Shown here piece after piece: positions 1-6,660 of a DNA stretch of 13,315 nucleotides. How positions within the stretch are numbered: the first letter of the stretch is position 1; each line of letters opens with the position of its first letter. Source of the stretch: Pseudonocardiales bacterium (GTDB taxonomy: Bacteria; Actinomycetota; Actinomycetes; Mycobacteriales; Jatrophihabitantaceae); contig JAODNL010000340.1 in the NCBI GenBank assembly GCA_025465405.1, forward strand, positions 1 to 13,315, in the 5' to 3' direction. The notes beneath the pieces are model-generated. The model saw only the letters and a program-made list of their open reading frames with translations. It had not been told where the DNA came from and did no database searches. The translations under genes were made by a program, and so were the position numbers.

Positions 1-499
1 TCTGGTCGACGATCAGGTTGCTGATGACGCGCGGCTGGGAGTCATACACGAGGCCCTTCTTCTGGGCATACGTCGACGTCGCTTGTGGCGGGAAGCCGGG
101 GGGCGCCCCCTCCGCAGCGTTGAACACCGGCGTGGTCAGGCGCGGGAAGGGCACGTCGGCCGCGGCGAACTTCTCGCGGCCGGGGAACAGGTTGTTACAC
201 GATCCGTCGACTGTGCGGAGTCCGTACGCCGACAGGCGGTCAGGAATCTGGTCAGGACCGGACCCGACCAAAGTGCCGCACGGATTTGCCGCGGTCAACG
301 TGGCCGCATGGTGCTCGGAGATCTTGATCTGCTTGAGAATGAAGGCAAGGTCCCCCGTCGTTACGGTGAACCCGTTACCCACCGGCGCCGGCACGGCGCG
401 CGCCGCTGATGCGACGACACCGGGCACCAGTCCGAACACCAACAGCGCCGCTACGAACTTGGCTGTGTACCGCTTCGTCTCCCGCACGGTAACCCCCAT
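1..499 (-). CDS. Secreted animal-type heme peroxidase-like protein, N-terminal part
   Basis: The first 166 residues are visible; the gene runs off the left edge. Residues about 1-36 form a signal peptide: basic RETKR, a hydrophobic core AALLVFGLVPGVVA, then small residues ending near ARA. The mature part begins with VTTGDLAFILKQIKISEHHA and continues with GSGPDQIPDRLSAYGLRTVDG, CNNLFPGR and SQPRVISNLIVDQ. I recognise this pattern from the start of actinobacterial secreted proteins annotated as animal-type heme peroxidases. The catalytic heme-binding part would lie outside the window. ATG at 499 has only a weak upstream purine run. GTG at 487 has GGGGG five bases before it and still leaves a full signal peptide, so it may be the true start. 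The gene lies 122 bp downstream of a two-component pair on the same strand and could be its target or co-transcribed with it. Assignment is by recalled similarity, not a search. Confidence 0.72.
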   Translation of the reverse strand, partial: MGVTVRETKRYTAKFVAALLVFGLVPGVVASAARAVPAPVGNGFTVTTGDLAFILKQIKISEHHAATLTAANPCGTLVGSGPDQIPDRLSAYGLRTVDGSCNNLFPGREKFAAADVPFPRLTTPVFNAAEGAPPGFPPQATSTYAQKKGLVYDSQPRVISNLIVDQ

Positions 500-621
500 G
501 AGAATCCGCCCGTTCCTGAATCGCGTGCCGTCGGAATGGACGGCGCATGCCGATCCGGAATATGGGCCATAGGCGTCAATCAATCGTGAAATGCGTGACA
601 GAGACGAGCCCGAGGCGGACG

Positions 622-1980
622 TCAGTCCCGTTCGCTGCCCTGTGTCGGAAGCACAAGCACCGCGACTGTGCCACCGGTCACGCCTGGTAGCACGGTCAAC
701 TCCCCGCCGAGGTCGCGGGCCGCGTCGGCAATCAGAACCAGACCCAGGTGGCCATCCGCGCGCCGGTCCCAGCCGTCCGACGGCAGGCCCCGGCCGTCGT
801 CGATCACCGACAACCGCACAGTCTCCGTATCACCCATCAACTCGACCGTGACGTGACGGGCCGCCGCGTGCTTGGCGACGTTGACCAGAAACTCGCGCGC
901 AGCGCGATACACGGTCTCGGCGACGCCTGGACCCACCGACTCGGGGAGCTCCACCCGCACGTCCAATTCGACCGAATCGCTTGCGCGGAGCCGCTCGGCG
1001 AGATCGCGCAGCGCCAGATCCAGGCCAGGAGCTGTCAGGTCCGGCGGGTGGATGTCGATGATCAGCGCTCGTAGATCATGTACGGATCGCTCGACGGCGG
1101 CGCAACTCTTGTCGAGAAGTTCGCGTGCCTCGAGCGGGTAGCTTCCGGGCATCACCCGCACGAGCGCGCCCAGTGCATAGCCCGCGCCGGCGAGGTCTTG
1201 GATCACGCCGTCATGCAGGTCGTGGGCGATGTTGCGTCGTTCGCGGCTTGACGCAGCAAGTGAGCCGGCCAGCAATCGCGCCCGCTCCTGCTGGGCGCGA
1301 CCGACCCGGCGTACGAGCCACACCGACACGGGCAGCTGAGTCAACAGCAGAACCAGGAGGGATGCGAACGCCAGCGGGACCAGGGCGCCCGTCAGGCGGC
1401 TCTGCGCGGCACGAAGCCGAACATCGGTCGAGTACGTCTCGAACGCCACAATCGTGCCGTCGTCGAGCTTGAGTGGAACGTACGCCTCGACCAGGTGGTC
1501 GAAGGTGAGCTTCTCGTTGATGTTCTCGGCGTCGCTGAGATGCGAGACTCCGACGGTTGTCGCTCCGTCGTCAATGGCATCGACGACCTCTGGGTTGCTT
1601 CCCGCGAAGTTCCGCCCGACCAGCGCATGATCGTCGGAGTAGATCACTGTCTCGTCGCGCGTCCACACCTTCACCTTCACCAGCACCCCGTCGTGGCTTC
1701 GGATCCGAACGGCGCGATCCAGAAAACTGATGGCGCCGGCGTCGCCCCTGATCGCCGCGGGTAGGACGGGTGCGAACACAGTGTTGCCGATCACCGTGGC
1801 ATTTCGCCGCGCCGTGTCGAGTTCCTCCGAGCGTGCGACGCGACGCGCGAGCAGCAGAGAGCCGGTCGCGACCACACCGAACGCGATCCCAGCTGTGACG
1901 ACGAGCGCGATGATCGACCGACGCACCGACAGCTCGGGCCGAGGCATCCTTCGTGGCTTGCCTGTCACGCGCGACGTCAT
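622..1980 (-). CDS. NarL/DegS-class membrane sensor histidine kinase
   Basis: The 452-residue kinase has a short basic N-terminus and a first membrane helix at about 22-45. An extracytoplasmic sensor of about 150 residues follows (46-197), with the PAS/Cache-like stretch VWTRDETVIYSDD and a conserved GRNFAGSNPEV. The second helix is at about 198-225. The HisKA_3 dimerisation motif ERRNIAHDLHDGVIQDL puts the phospho-accepting histidine at H256. The HATPase part shows N367 (EFLVNVAKHA), G1 DDGRG at 394-398 and G2 GHLGL at 410-414. All catalytic elements appear intact. The ATG overlaps the TGA of the upstream response regulator (ATGA), so the pair is translationally coupled and surely cognate. 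The stimulus is not evident; a single extracytoplasmic sensor fits an envelope or small-ligand signal. The peroxidase gene lies next downstream. Confidence 0.92.
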   Translation of the reverse strand: MTSRVTGKPRRMPRPELSVRRSIIALVVTAGIAFGVVATGSLLLARRVARSEELDTARRNATVIGNTVFAPVLPAAIRGDAGAISFLDRAVRIRSHDGVLVKVKVWTRDETVIYSDDHALVGRNFAGSNPEVVDAIDDGATTVGVSHLSDAENINEKLTFDHLVEAYVPLKLDDGTIVAFETYSTDVRLRAAQSRLTGALVPLAFASLLVLLLTQLPVSVWLVRRVGRAQQERARLLAGSLAASSRERRNIAHDLHDGVIQDLAGAGYALGALVRVMPGSYPLEARELLDKSCAAVERSVHDLRALIIDIHPPDLTAPGLDLALRDLAERLRASDSVELDVRVELPESVGPGVAETVYRAAREFLVNVAKHAAARHVTVELMGDTETVRLSVIDDGRGLPSDGWDRRADGHLGLVLIADAARDLGGELTVLPGVTGGTVAVLVLPTQGSERD

Positions 1981-2654
1981 TGGGTGGAATCAATCAGCCC
2001 TAGCCGCTGCGCCTTGACGACAGCTTCCAGTTGCGACTGCGCACCAAGTTTGGCGTAGATCGACTTCACATGTCCGCGCGTGGTGTGGATGCTGAGGTTC
2101 AGCACCCGGGTGATCTGTGCCGGCGCCACTCCCTTGCCCATCAGATCGAGCACGTCGCGCTCGCGGTGAGTAAGGGGCTCGACCGGCTCGTCGTCGAGAG
2201 GCGGTGGCGCCACGGTAGCGGTGTGTCGGAACACTGACGGCGCGACCACCATCGATCCGTTCCGGGCGCGGCGAAGGACCGAGAGCATCTCCGTCAGCGA
2301 ACCTGCCTTCGGCGCGAAGGCGCTCGCGCCCGCGCTGGCCGCCTTCGCGACCCAGCTCGGTTCGCGGTGTGCGGAAATGACAGCCACGATCGTCTCCGGC
2401 AGCACTTCTCGGATCCGCCTCGTGGCCTCCAAACCGTCTCGACCGCCCAGCCGGATGTCCATGACAACCATCGCCGGTCGGGTGCGCACGGCTAGGTCCA
2501 CGGCAGCGTCGGCACTCGCCGCTCTGCCAACGATCTCGAAGTCCGCCTCGTTCGCCAGCGCCAGTGCCAGCAGGTCCGCAAACGCATGATGATCGTCCAC
2601 GATGATGACGGTCTTGACGGCGTCATTCACTTGCACATCGAACTGTTGCCCCAC
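1977..2654 (-). CDS. LuxR/NarL-family response regulator
   Basis: The 225-residue protein has a receiver at about 14-135 and a LuxR-type helix-turn-helix at about 160-215. The acidic pair is D20/D21, the phospho-acceptor D66 (VVMDIRL), the switch residue S94 and the conserved lysine K116. The DNA-binding part starts LTHRERDVLDLMGKG and carries the recognition region SIHTTRGHVKSIYAKLG. The start is GTG at 2654, preceded by GGGGGG with a six-base gap, which is a convincing ribosome binding site. Its last codon overlaps the kinase ATG. It transcribes away from a SARP-type regulator across 284 bp that hold two palindromes of a kind bound by LuxR-family dimers, so it may control itself, the SARP gene, or both. 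Those targets are inference. Confidence 0.93.
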   Translation of the reverse strand: MGQQFDVQVNDAVKTVIIVDDHHAFADLLALALANEADFEIVGRAASADAAVDLAVRTRPAMVVMDIRLGGRDGLEATRRIREVLPETIVAVISAHREPSWVAKAASAGASAFAPKAGSLTEMLSVLRRARNGSMVVAPSVFRHTATVAPPPLDDEPVEPLTHRERDVLDLMGKGVAPAQITRVLNLSIHTTRGHVKSIYAKLGAQSQLEAVVKAQRLGLIDSTQ

Positions 2655-2772
2655 GACGTTCCCCCCGATACGCCGCTACGTTTCAATGCGAAGCGCCGTG
2701 GCGACAAAGATAGACTACTTTCCGAGGAAGGCACATCGACTCGGCCATTGATGACCTGCAACGGATGATCTA

Positions 2773-2788
2773 TGCCCCACTTTGGGCA
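2773..2788. promoter_or_regulatory. Candidate operator palindrome 1 between divergent regulators
   Basis: TGCCCCACTTTGGGCA reads as TGCCC, a six-base spacer, then GGGCA. It can also be seen as a 7-2-7 imperfect palindrome with one mismatch (TGCCCCA CT TTGGGCA). It lies about 120 bp upstream of the response regulator start and 150 bp upstream of the SARP start. The layout resembles NarL/LuxR-family sites, but short GC-rich palindromes are common in such genomes. Binding by the adjacent regulator is inference. Confidence 0.3.
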
Positions 2789-2837
2789 CTTCTGAGATAT
2801 TGATCCGAGGCAAGATCTCGACTACTCGGCGAGCGCC

Positions 2838-2857
2838 ACCCCCTCGCATTAGGGGGT
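2838..2857. promoter_or_regulatory. Candidate operator palindrome 2 between divergent regulators
   Basis: ACCCCCT, a six-base spacer CGCATT, then AGGGGGT gives perfect 7-bp arms in a 20-bp palindrome. Its centre is 67 bp from that of palindrome 1 and about 90 bp upstream of the SARP start. It is not followed by a T-run, so it is a poor terminator. An operator for the LuxR-type regulator encoded next to it is the natural reading. Position and symmetry are seen; function is inferred. Confidence 0.35.
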
Positions 2858-2938
2858 CAGGTCCGTGCACCGCATTGCTACGGTCGAGCCGCAGTTCATG
2901 ACCGCTACACGGGTTAACGTCTTTCCGGGGGGATAGAC

Positions 2939-3739
2939 ATGAAAGTACTCGTTCCCGTACCTTCCCGCGAGATCGATCATCACGCCGCCGAGGTGCGCAT
3001 GCTCGGCGCACTCGACGTACGCCGGGGTGACGGGTCGACCATCGACATCCGAGCCTGGCGCACCGGCAAGACCGCGGATCTTGTTCGACTCCTCGCCATG
3101 GGGGCCGGACAACCCGTCCCGACCGACATGCTGCTTTCGGTGCTGTGGCCGAAGTCCGATCAGCACCGCGGACTGGCCAGCCTGCGCACGGCAGTCGCCC
3201 AGGTTCGGCAGGTGCTCGGCCACCACCATGTCGAACGGAGTCTGGCGGGGCTGCGATTGGCGGACGCGTGGGTCGACGTGGTCGCCTTTCGCGACCTTAC
3301 TGCTGAGGTGCGGCGATTGATGAGCGCTGGGGACATGAGCCGGGTGGTGGCGATCGCGCGCGAGGCGGACGCACTGTATCGAGGAGACCTGCGCGCTCAC
3401 GACGACGGCGCGGAATGGGTACAGGCCCAACGGCACTCTCTGGCCGACGCCCGCCAGATCATGCTCTGCGACGCCGCCGAGGCGACGTTGGCTTGTGGAT
3501 CTGCGCAGGATGCGATCGATTTCGCCGGCCGCGCGTTGGCGCTGGAGCCATTCTGCGAGCGCGCCTGTCGCGTCCTTATGCGCGGCTTCGCCGAGATTGG
3601 TGAGAGCCCGCGAGCGCTGCGCGAATACGAGCATCGGCGGATGCTGCTCGCCGAAGAACTCGGTGTCGATCCGTCGCCGCAGACGCGCGCACTGCACCTC
3701 GAGTTGCTCTGCAAGGACCAGCCGTCTCCCGCTGCATGA
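2939..3739 (+). CDS. SARP-type (BTAD domain) transcriptional activator
   Basis: The 266-residue protein has an OmpR-like winged helix at about 17-95 (VRMLGALDVRRGDGSTIDI, LLAMGAGQPVPTDMLLSVLW, LRTAVAQVRQVLG) and then a bacterial transcriptional activation domain at about 105-258 (WVDVVAFRDL, ADALYRGDL, LADARQIMLCDAAEA, ALREYEHRRMLLAEELGVDPS). There is no receiver, NB-ARC or TPR extension, so it is a minimal SARP of typical size. The ATG follows GGGGGGA seven bases upstream. A TANNNT-like TAACGT at 2915-2920 could be a -10 element giving a very short leader. SARPs usually activate secondary-metabolite genes, but none are visible here, so targets nearby or elsewhere are open. It diverges from the LuxR-type response regulator. 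A long antiparallel open frame across this gene is a shadow. Confidence 0.87.
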   Translation: MKVLVPVPSREIDHHAAEVRMLGALDVRRGDGSTIDIRAWRTGKTADLVRLLAMGAGQPVPTDMLLSVLWPKSDQHRGLASLRTAVAQVRQVLGHHHVERSLAGLRLADAWVDVVAFRDLTAEVRRLMSAGDMSRVVAIAREADALYRGDLRAHDDGAEWVQAQRHSLADARQIMLCDAAEATLACGSAQDAIDFAGRALALEPFCERACRVLMRGFAEIGESPRALREYEHRRMLLAEELGVDPSPQTRALHLELLCKDQPSPAA

Positions 3740-3769
3740 CCGAGCGGGGGCGGCACGAATGGGGCCCAA

Positions 3770-4046
3770 TCACCGAACCTGCACCGCGACCGGGAGCACG
3801 CTCGCGTCGAACGGCGAGGTCTGGACGGTCAGCGCGATCATCCACCGGCCGCTGCGCGGGAAACGTCACGCCGGTGTCCTGCCTGCCGTTGCCCGCCGAA
3901 CCAGCGGGGTTCGCCAGCCGCACCCCGGAACGAATCCGACCTCGCCACAGATGCACCATGTCGGCGACGACAGCCACCGGCGTCTGCAACCCGATCGTGG
4001 GTGGCCGGCCAGAGTCCAGGTCACCATCAACAGCATCGTGCGCCAC
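3770..4046 (-). pseudogene. Decayed or frameshifted small gene, Ig-like/FixH-YtkA-like C-terminus
   Basis: No intact gene lies between 3740 and 4362, but a minus-strand coding signal is visible. One frame from 4046 to about 3861 reads sensibly and has high G/C third positions, ending VRLANPAGSAGNGRQDTGVTF. The next frame then continues PRSGRWMIALTVQTSPFDAS and VLPVAVQVR before a stop at 3770-3772. Removing one base at the TTTCCC run (plus-strand GGGAAA, about 3858-3863) would join them into one protein ending with the strand pattern of small secreted beta-sandwich domains such as FixH/YtkA. A further frame change near 4000 seems needed to link upstream sequence with coding-like bias (4050-4147), so the true 5' end is unclear. 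It may be a genuine pseudogene or carry a sequencing error. It converges on the SARP gene. Family assignment is tentative. Confidence 0.38.
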
Positions 4047-4170
4047 GCTCGCGGCGAAGACCGGGTAGCGCCGCGGCGTTGCTCGCCGACCCGGAGCCGC
4101 GTCGCGCCGGCTCCGAGCGCGACCGCGAATGGCGCGTTGCCCGTCACCTTGCTAGGAGCACCTGATCTCA

Positions 4171-4228
4171 ACAGGTCGAGGGCGCCGCTGCACGTAGGCA
4201 GGACACCGCCCGTCGGCCCTCGACCTGT
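4171..4228. repeat. Inverted repeat, 13-bp perfect arms
   Basis: ACAGGTCGAGGGC (4171-4183) is matched by its exact reverse complement GCCCTCGACCTGT (4216-4228), with 32 bases between. ACCTG at 4160-4164 can also pair with CAGGT at 4172-4176, so two mutually exclusive stems are possible. It lies in the gene-poor stretch upstream of the aldo/keto reductase. No T-run follows on either strand. It could be a structured leader, a protein site, or a relic of a small element; nothing in the sequence decides. Confidence 0.5.
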
Positions 4229-4349
4229 GTCTGGAAGGTTAGGAAGCACCTGCAAAACATTCGTCAAACCTGATCCGAGCCGTCCGTTCGGCTCCCATGC
4301 AGCGCACCGACCCGGACATACCGGCCATCCTCCGGCAAAGGCCACGCGT

Positions 4350-4363
4350 TAGCGTGGACGCCA
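4350..4363 (+). promoter_or_regulatory. Leaderless promoter -10 element of the aldo/keto reductase gene
   Basis: TAGCGT at 4350-4355 fits the actinobacterial -10 consensus TANNNT. Seven bases separate it from the ATG at 4363, so transcription would begin at or next to the A of the start codon. There is no Shine-Dalgarno sequence before this ATG, which agrees with leaderless translation. The element sits in a perfect hairpin sequence, CCACGC-GTTA-GCGTGG at 4342-4357. No clear -35 is visible. Confidence 0.45.
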
Positions 4364-5397
4364 TGGAATACCGAAACCTCGGACGCAGTGGGTGCGTGGT
4401 GTCGTCACTGGCGCTGGGCACGATGACCTTCGGCACGGAGAGCGACGAGCCGGTAGCCCACGCGCAACTCGATCGGTTCGTCGAGGCCGGCGGCACGCTC
4501 GTCGACACCGCGGACGTGTACTCCAACGGCGCGTCGGAAGAGATCATCGGGCGATGGCTGGCCGACCGACCGGCCGACGTGACCGACCCGGTCGTGCTGG
4601 CCACCAAGGGCCGGTTCCCGACGGCCGCCGATCCCAACGGCGCGGGCTTGTCGGTGCGGCACCTCGGCGGCGCGCTGGACGCGTCACTGCGTCGCCTCGG
4701 CGTGGACACGATCGACCTCTACCAGGCCCACGCGTTCGACCCGCTCACGCCGCTCGAGGAGACGCTGCGGGCCTTCGACGGATTCCTGCGCGCCGGAAAG
4801 ATCCGCTATTACGGCTTGTCGAACTTCACCGGCTGGCAGCTGACCAAGGCCGTACAGCTGGCCCGGACGATGAACATCGCACCGCCAGTGACGCTGCAGC
4901 CTCAGTACAGCTTGCTGGTCCGCCAGATCGAGTGGGAGATCGTGCCGGCGGCTTCGGACGCCGGCCTCGGGCTGCTGCCGTGGTCGCCGCTCGGCGGCGG
5001 CTGGCTGTCGGGCAAGTACAAGCGCGACGAGCGCCCCAGCGGAGCGACCCGGCTCGGCGAGGATCCCGGCCGCGGCATGGAGGCATACACCAGGCGCGGC
5101 AGCCGAGACAACACCTGGGACGTCATCGATGCCGTGCAGACGATCGCGCAGCAGCGCGGTGCGTCCATGGCTCAGATCGCGCTCGCGTGGGTCACCGATC
5201 GACCGGCGGTCAGCTCCACGATCCTCGGCGCCCGCACGATCGAACAGCTCGAGGACAACCTCGGAGCCGCGGACCTGCATCTCACCGACGACGAGATCGC
5301 GACGTTGAACAAGGTCAGTGCGCTCGACCCAGGGGACTACCCCTACGGCGAGCTGGGCGTCGAACAGCGCGACCGCATGCTGACCTCCGGCCGCTGA
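4363..5397 (+). CDS. Aldo/keto reductase
   Basis: The 344-residue cytosolic NADPH-dependent oxidoreductase has an (alpha/beta)8 barrel; the substrate is unknown. The start region MEYRNLGRSGCVVSSLALGT is typical of the family. The catalytic tetrad is complete: D48 (TLVDTADVY), Y53, K82 (VLATKG) and H123 (LYQAHAFD). Further family marks are YYGLSNFTGWQL, LQPQYSLLVRQIEWEI, GLLPWSPLGGGWLSGKY and, for the cofactor phosphate end, STILGARTIEQLEDNLGA. Full length for the yeast aryl-alcohol dehydrogenase-like or Tas-like branch. The frame stays open 22 codons upstream to an ATG at 4297, but family homology begins at the ATG at 4363 and that ATG has a leaderless-type -10 element. The 3' end overlaps the convergent apbE end by 55 bp. 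A long plus-strand open frame over this gene is a GC shadow. Confidence 0.94.
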   Translation: MEYRNLGRSGCVVSSLALGTMTFGTESDEPVAHAQLDRFVEAGGTLVDTADVYSNGASEEIIGRWLADRPADVTDPVVLATKGRFPTAADPNGAGLSVRHLGGALDASLRRLGVDTIDLYQAHAFDPLTPLEETLRAFDGFLRAGKIRYYGLSNFTGWQLTKAVQLARTMNIAPPVTLQPQYSLLVRQIEWEIVPAASDAGLGLLPWSPLGGGWLSGKYKRDERPSGATRLGEDPGRGMEAYTRRGSRDNTWDVIDAVQTIAQQRGASMAQIALAWVTDRPAVSSTILGARTIEQLEDNLGAADLHLTDDEIATLNKVSALDPGDYPYGELGVEQRDRMLTSGR

Positions 5398-6155
5398 CGC
5401 TGACCCGCCGCGCTCCAGCCGCTCGTCGACCACGCGGTGCCGTCGGCACAGACGGCGAAGGCCTCGTGGTCGGGCAGGCCCTCGATCCATTCCCGCGCGG
5501 CGGCGCCCATCGCGAAGCCGGCGGTGGCGTACGCGTCGGTCCGCCCGAGTCGCGTGCCGACGAGCGTGATGCTCGCAAGCTCGCTCGGTGGCTGCCTGGT
5601 GTGCGGGTTGATCACATGCGCTCCGCGCTCCGCCGTGCCTGACGTGGCCACGGCCAGTCCGGTGCCGATGACAACGGCCGCGAGCATCCCGGGCTCGAGC
5701 GGGTGGCTGACGCCGATTCGCCATGGTTGATCGGGGGACGCGTCGCCGGCGCATTGCACGTCTCCCCCGCCGTTCACACAGTGATTCACCGAGCCGGCCG
5801 CGACCAGAATGTCGCTGGCGGTCTCGATCGCCCAGCCCTTGACCAGACCGGACGGATCAAGCACACCGCTGGCATAAGCGGAGAAGTAGCCCTGGGTCTG
5901 TTCGGTCAGCCGGTTGCACGTCTCGATGATCTCGGTGACCTCTGGCGCGCAGTCCGCGAGCGTGTACTCGCCCCGGCCGAGCCGGCTGATATCGCTGTCG
6001 GCGCGGTAGGTGGAGAACGTCCGGTCCACCCAGTGCAGCCATCGCTCAGCTTCGTCCAGGGCCGTTTGTTCCACGCCCGGCGAGTGCACGTCGAAGGAGA
6101 AGACGGTTCCCATGCATTTCACGACACGTCGCGAAGGCGTGGCCGCCGCGGTCAT
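5343..6155 (-). CDS. apbE: FAD:protein FMN transferase ApbE
   Basis: The 270-residue enzyme attaches FMN, taken from FAD, by a phosphoester bond to a Ser or Thr of target flavoproteins, using Mg2+. Visible motifs in order are CMGTVFSFDV at 14-23, STYRADSDISRLG at 48-60, DPSGLVKGWAIE at 100-111, NGGGD at 128-132, SGTAERGAHVINPHT at 172-186 and TDAYATAGFAMG at 206-217. These match the FAD and metal site of the family. No signal peptide or lipobox is seen, so the protein appears cytosolic. Its ATG overlaps the TGA of the FMN-binding protein gene (ATGA), and that protein is its obvious substrate. The last 18 residues (RQRPEV onward) are outside the conserved fold and lie in the 55 bp overlapping the aldo/keto reductase gene, so the tail looks like a read-out extension. 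Confidence 0.95.
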   Translation of the reverse strand: MTAAATPSRRVVKCMGTVFSFDVHSPGVEQTALDEAERWLHWVDRTFSTYRADSDISRLGRGEYTLADCAPEVTEIIETCNRLTEQTQGYFSAYASGVLDPSGLVKGWAIETASDILVAAGSVNHCVNGGGDVQCAGDASPDQPWRIGVSHPLEPGMLAAVVIGTGLAVATSGTAERGAHVINPHTRQPPSELASITLVGTRLGRTDAYATAGFAMGAAAREWIEGLPDHEAFAVCADGTAWSTSGWSAAGQRQRPEVSMRSRCSTPSSP

Positions 6156-6649
6156 TTGATGCCGGCCTTGTCGAGCGCGCTCTGCAGCGACTGCATATAG
6201 CCCTGGCTGGTGTAGCTCGCGCCGGACACCGAGTTGATGTTCGCACTCTGCGCGCTGATCGTCTCTTGCAGCAGGATCGGCGCGGCGGCAGTGTTGATCT
6301 CTTGCGAGCGCCCGTCGTAGGCGGTGAGCTGCAGCAACGACACGTTGTCGATCTTTGACCCGCTGACGACGACCTGTACCTGGACGACGCCGTATTGGGT
6401 GTCGATCGCGTCACCCGCGATGGTGCGCTTTGCCGTCGCCGTGCTCGGTGTCGCAGAGCCGGTCGATCCAGGTTTGGGCGATCCGCCGGTCGTGGCCGGG
6501 GTCTTGGGCGTCGAGGGGGTGCTCGTTGCGGGCAGCCCGGCGGACGGCAGAGCCCCGGCCGTGCTCAGCGGGTGGCTCTGCGACTTGAAGCTCAGCAACG
6601 CCACCAGGCCGACCACGGTCCCGGCGATCGTGAGGAGTACGCGTTTCAT
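6152..6649 (-). CDS. Exported FMN-binding domain protein (flavinylation target)
   Basis: The 165-residue protein has an N-terminal membrane anchor or signal segment (KRVLLTIAGTVVGLVALLSF), a Ser/Thr/Pro/Gly-rich linker at about 28-74 and a C-terminal FMN-binding domain at about 76-163. The domain ends with NSVSGASYTS (139-148) and QGYMQSLQSAL, the site used by ApbE. In NqrC/RnfG-type proteins the motif is SGAT with Thr flavinylated; here the equivalent residue is Ser145. There is no lipobox cysteine and no twin arginine. A TTG at 6655 is in frame, but AGGACGG lies six bases before the ATG at 6649, which I chose. The gene is 11 bp after the ferric-reductase-like gene and overlaps apbE by 4 bp. 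Its likely role is to carry electrons outside the membrane from the flavocytochrome to an unknown acceptor. Confidence 0.93.
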   Translation of the reverse strand: MKRVLLTIAGTVVGLVALLSFKSQSHPLSTAGALPSAGLPATSTPSTPKTPATTGGSPKPGSTGSATPSTATAKRTIAGDAIDTQYGVVQVQVVVSGSKIDNVSLLQLTAYDGRSQEINTAAAPILLQETISAQSANINSVSGASYTSQGYMQSLQSALDKAGIK

Positions 6650-6660
6650 CGTCAACCGTC

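Noticed and set aside
18..572. 184-codon plus-strand open frame at the left edge
   Set aside because: The opposite strand gives a signal peptide and peroxidase-like motifs over the same bases.
2849..3769. 306-codon minus-strand open frame opposite the SARP gene
   Set aside because: Antisense shadow without domain features, while the SARP reading has clear winged-helix and BTAD signatures and a ribosome site.
4392..5642. 416-codon plus-strand open frame across the aldo/keto reductase and apbE
   Set aside because: Arg/Gly/Ala-rich translation with no family features; it is the out-of-frame shadow of two well-supported genes.
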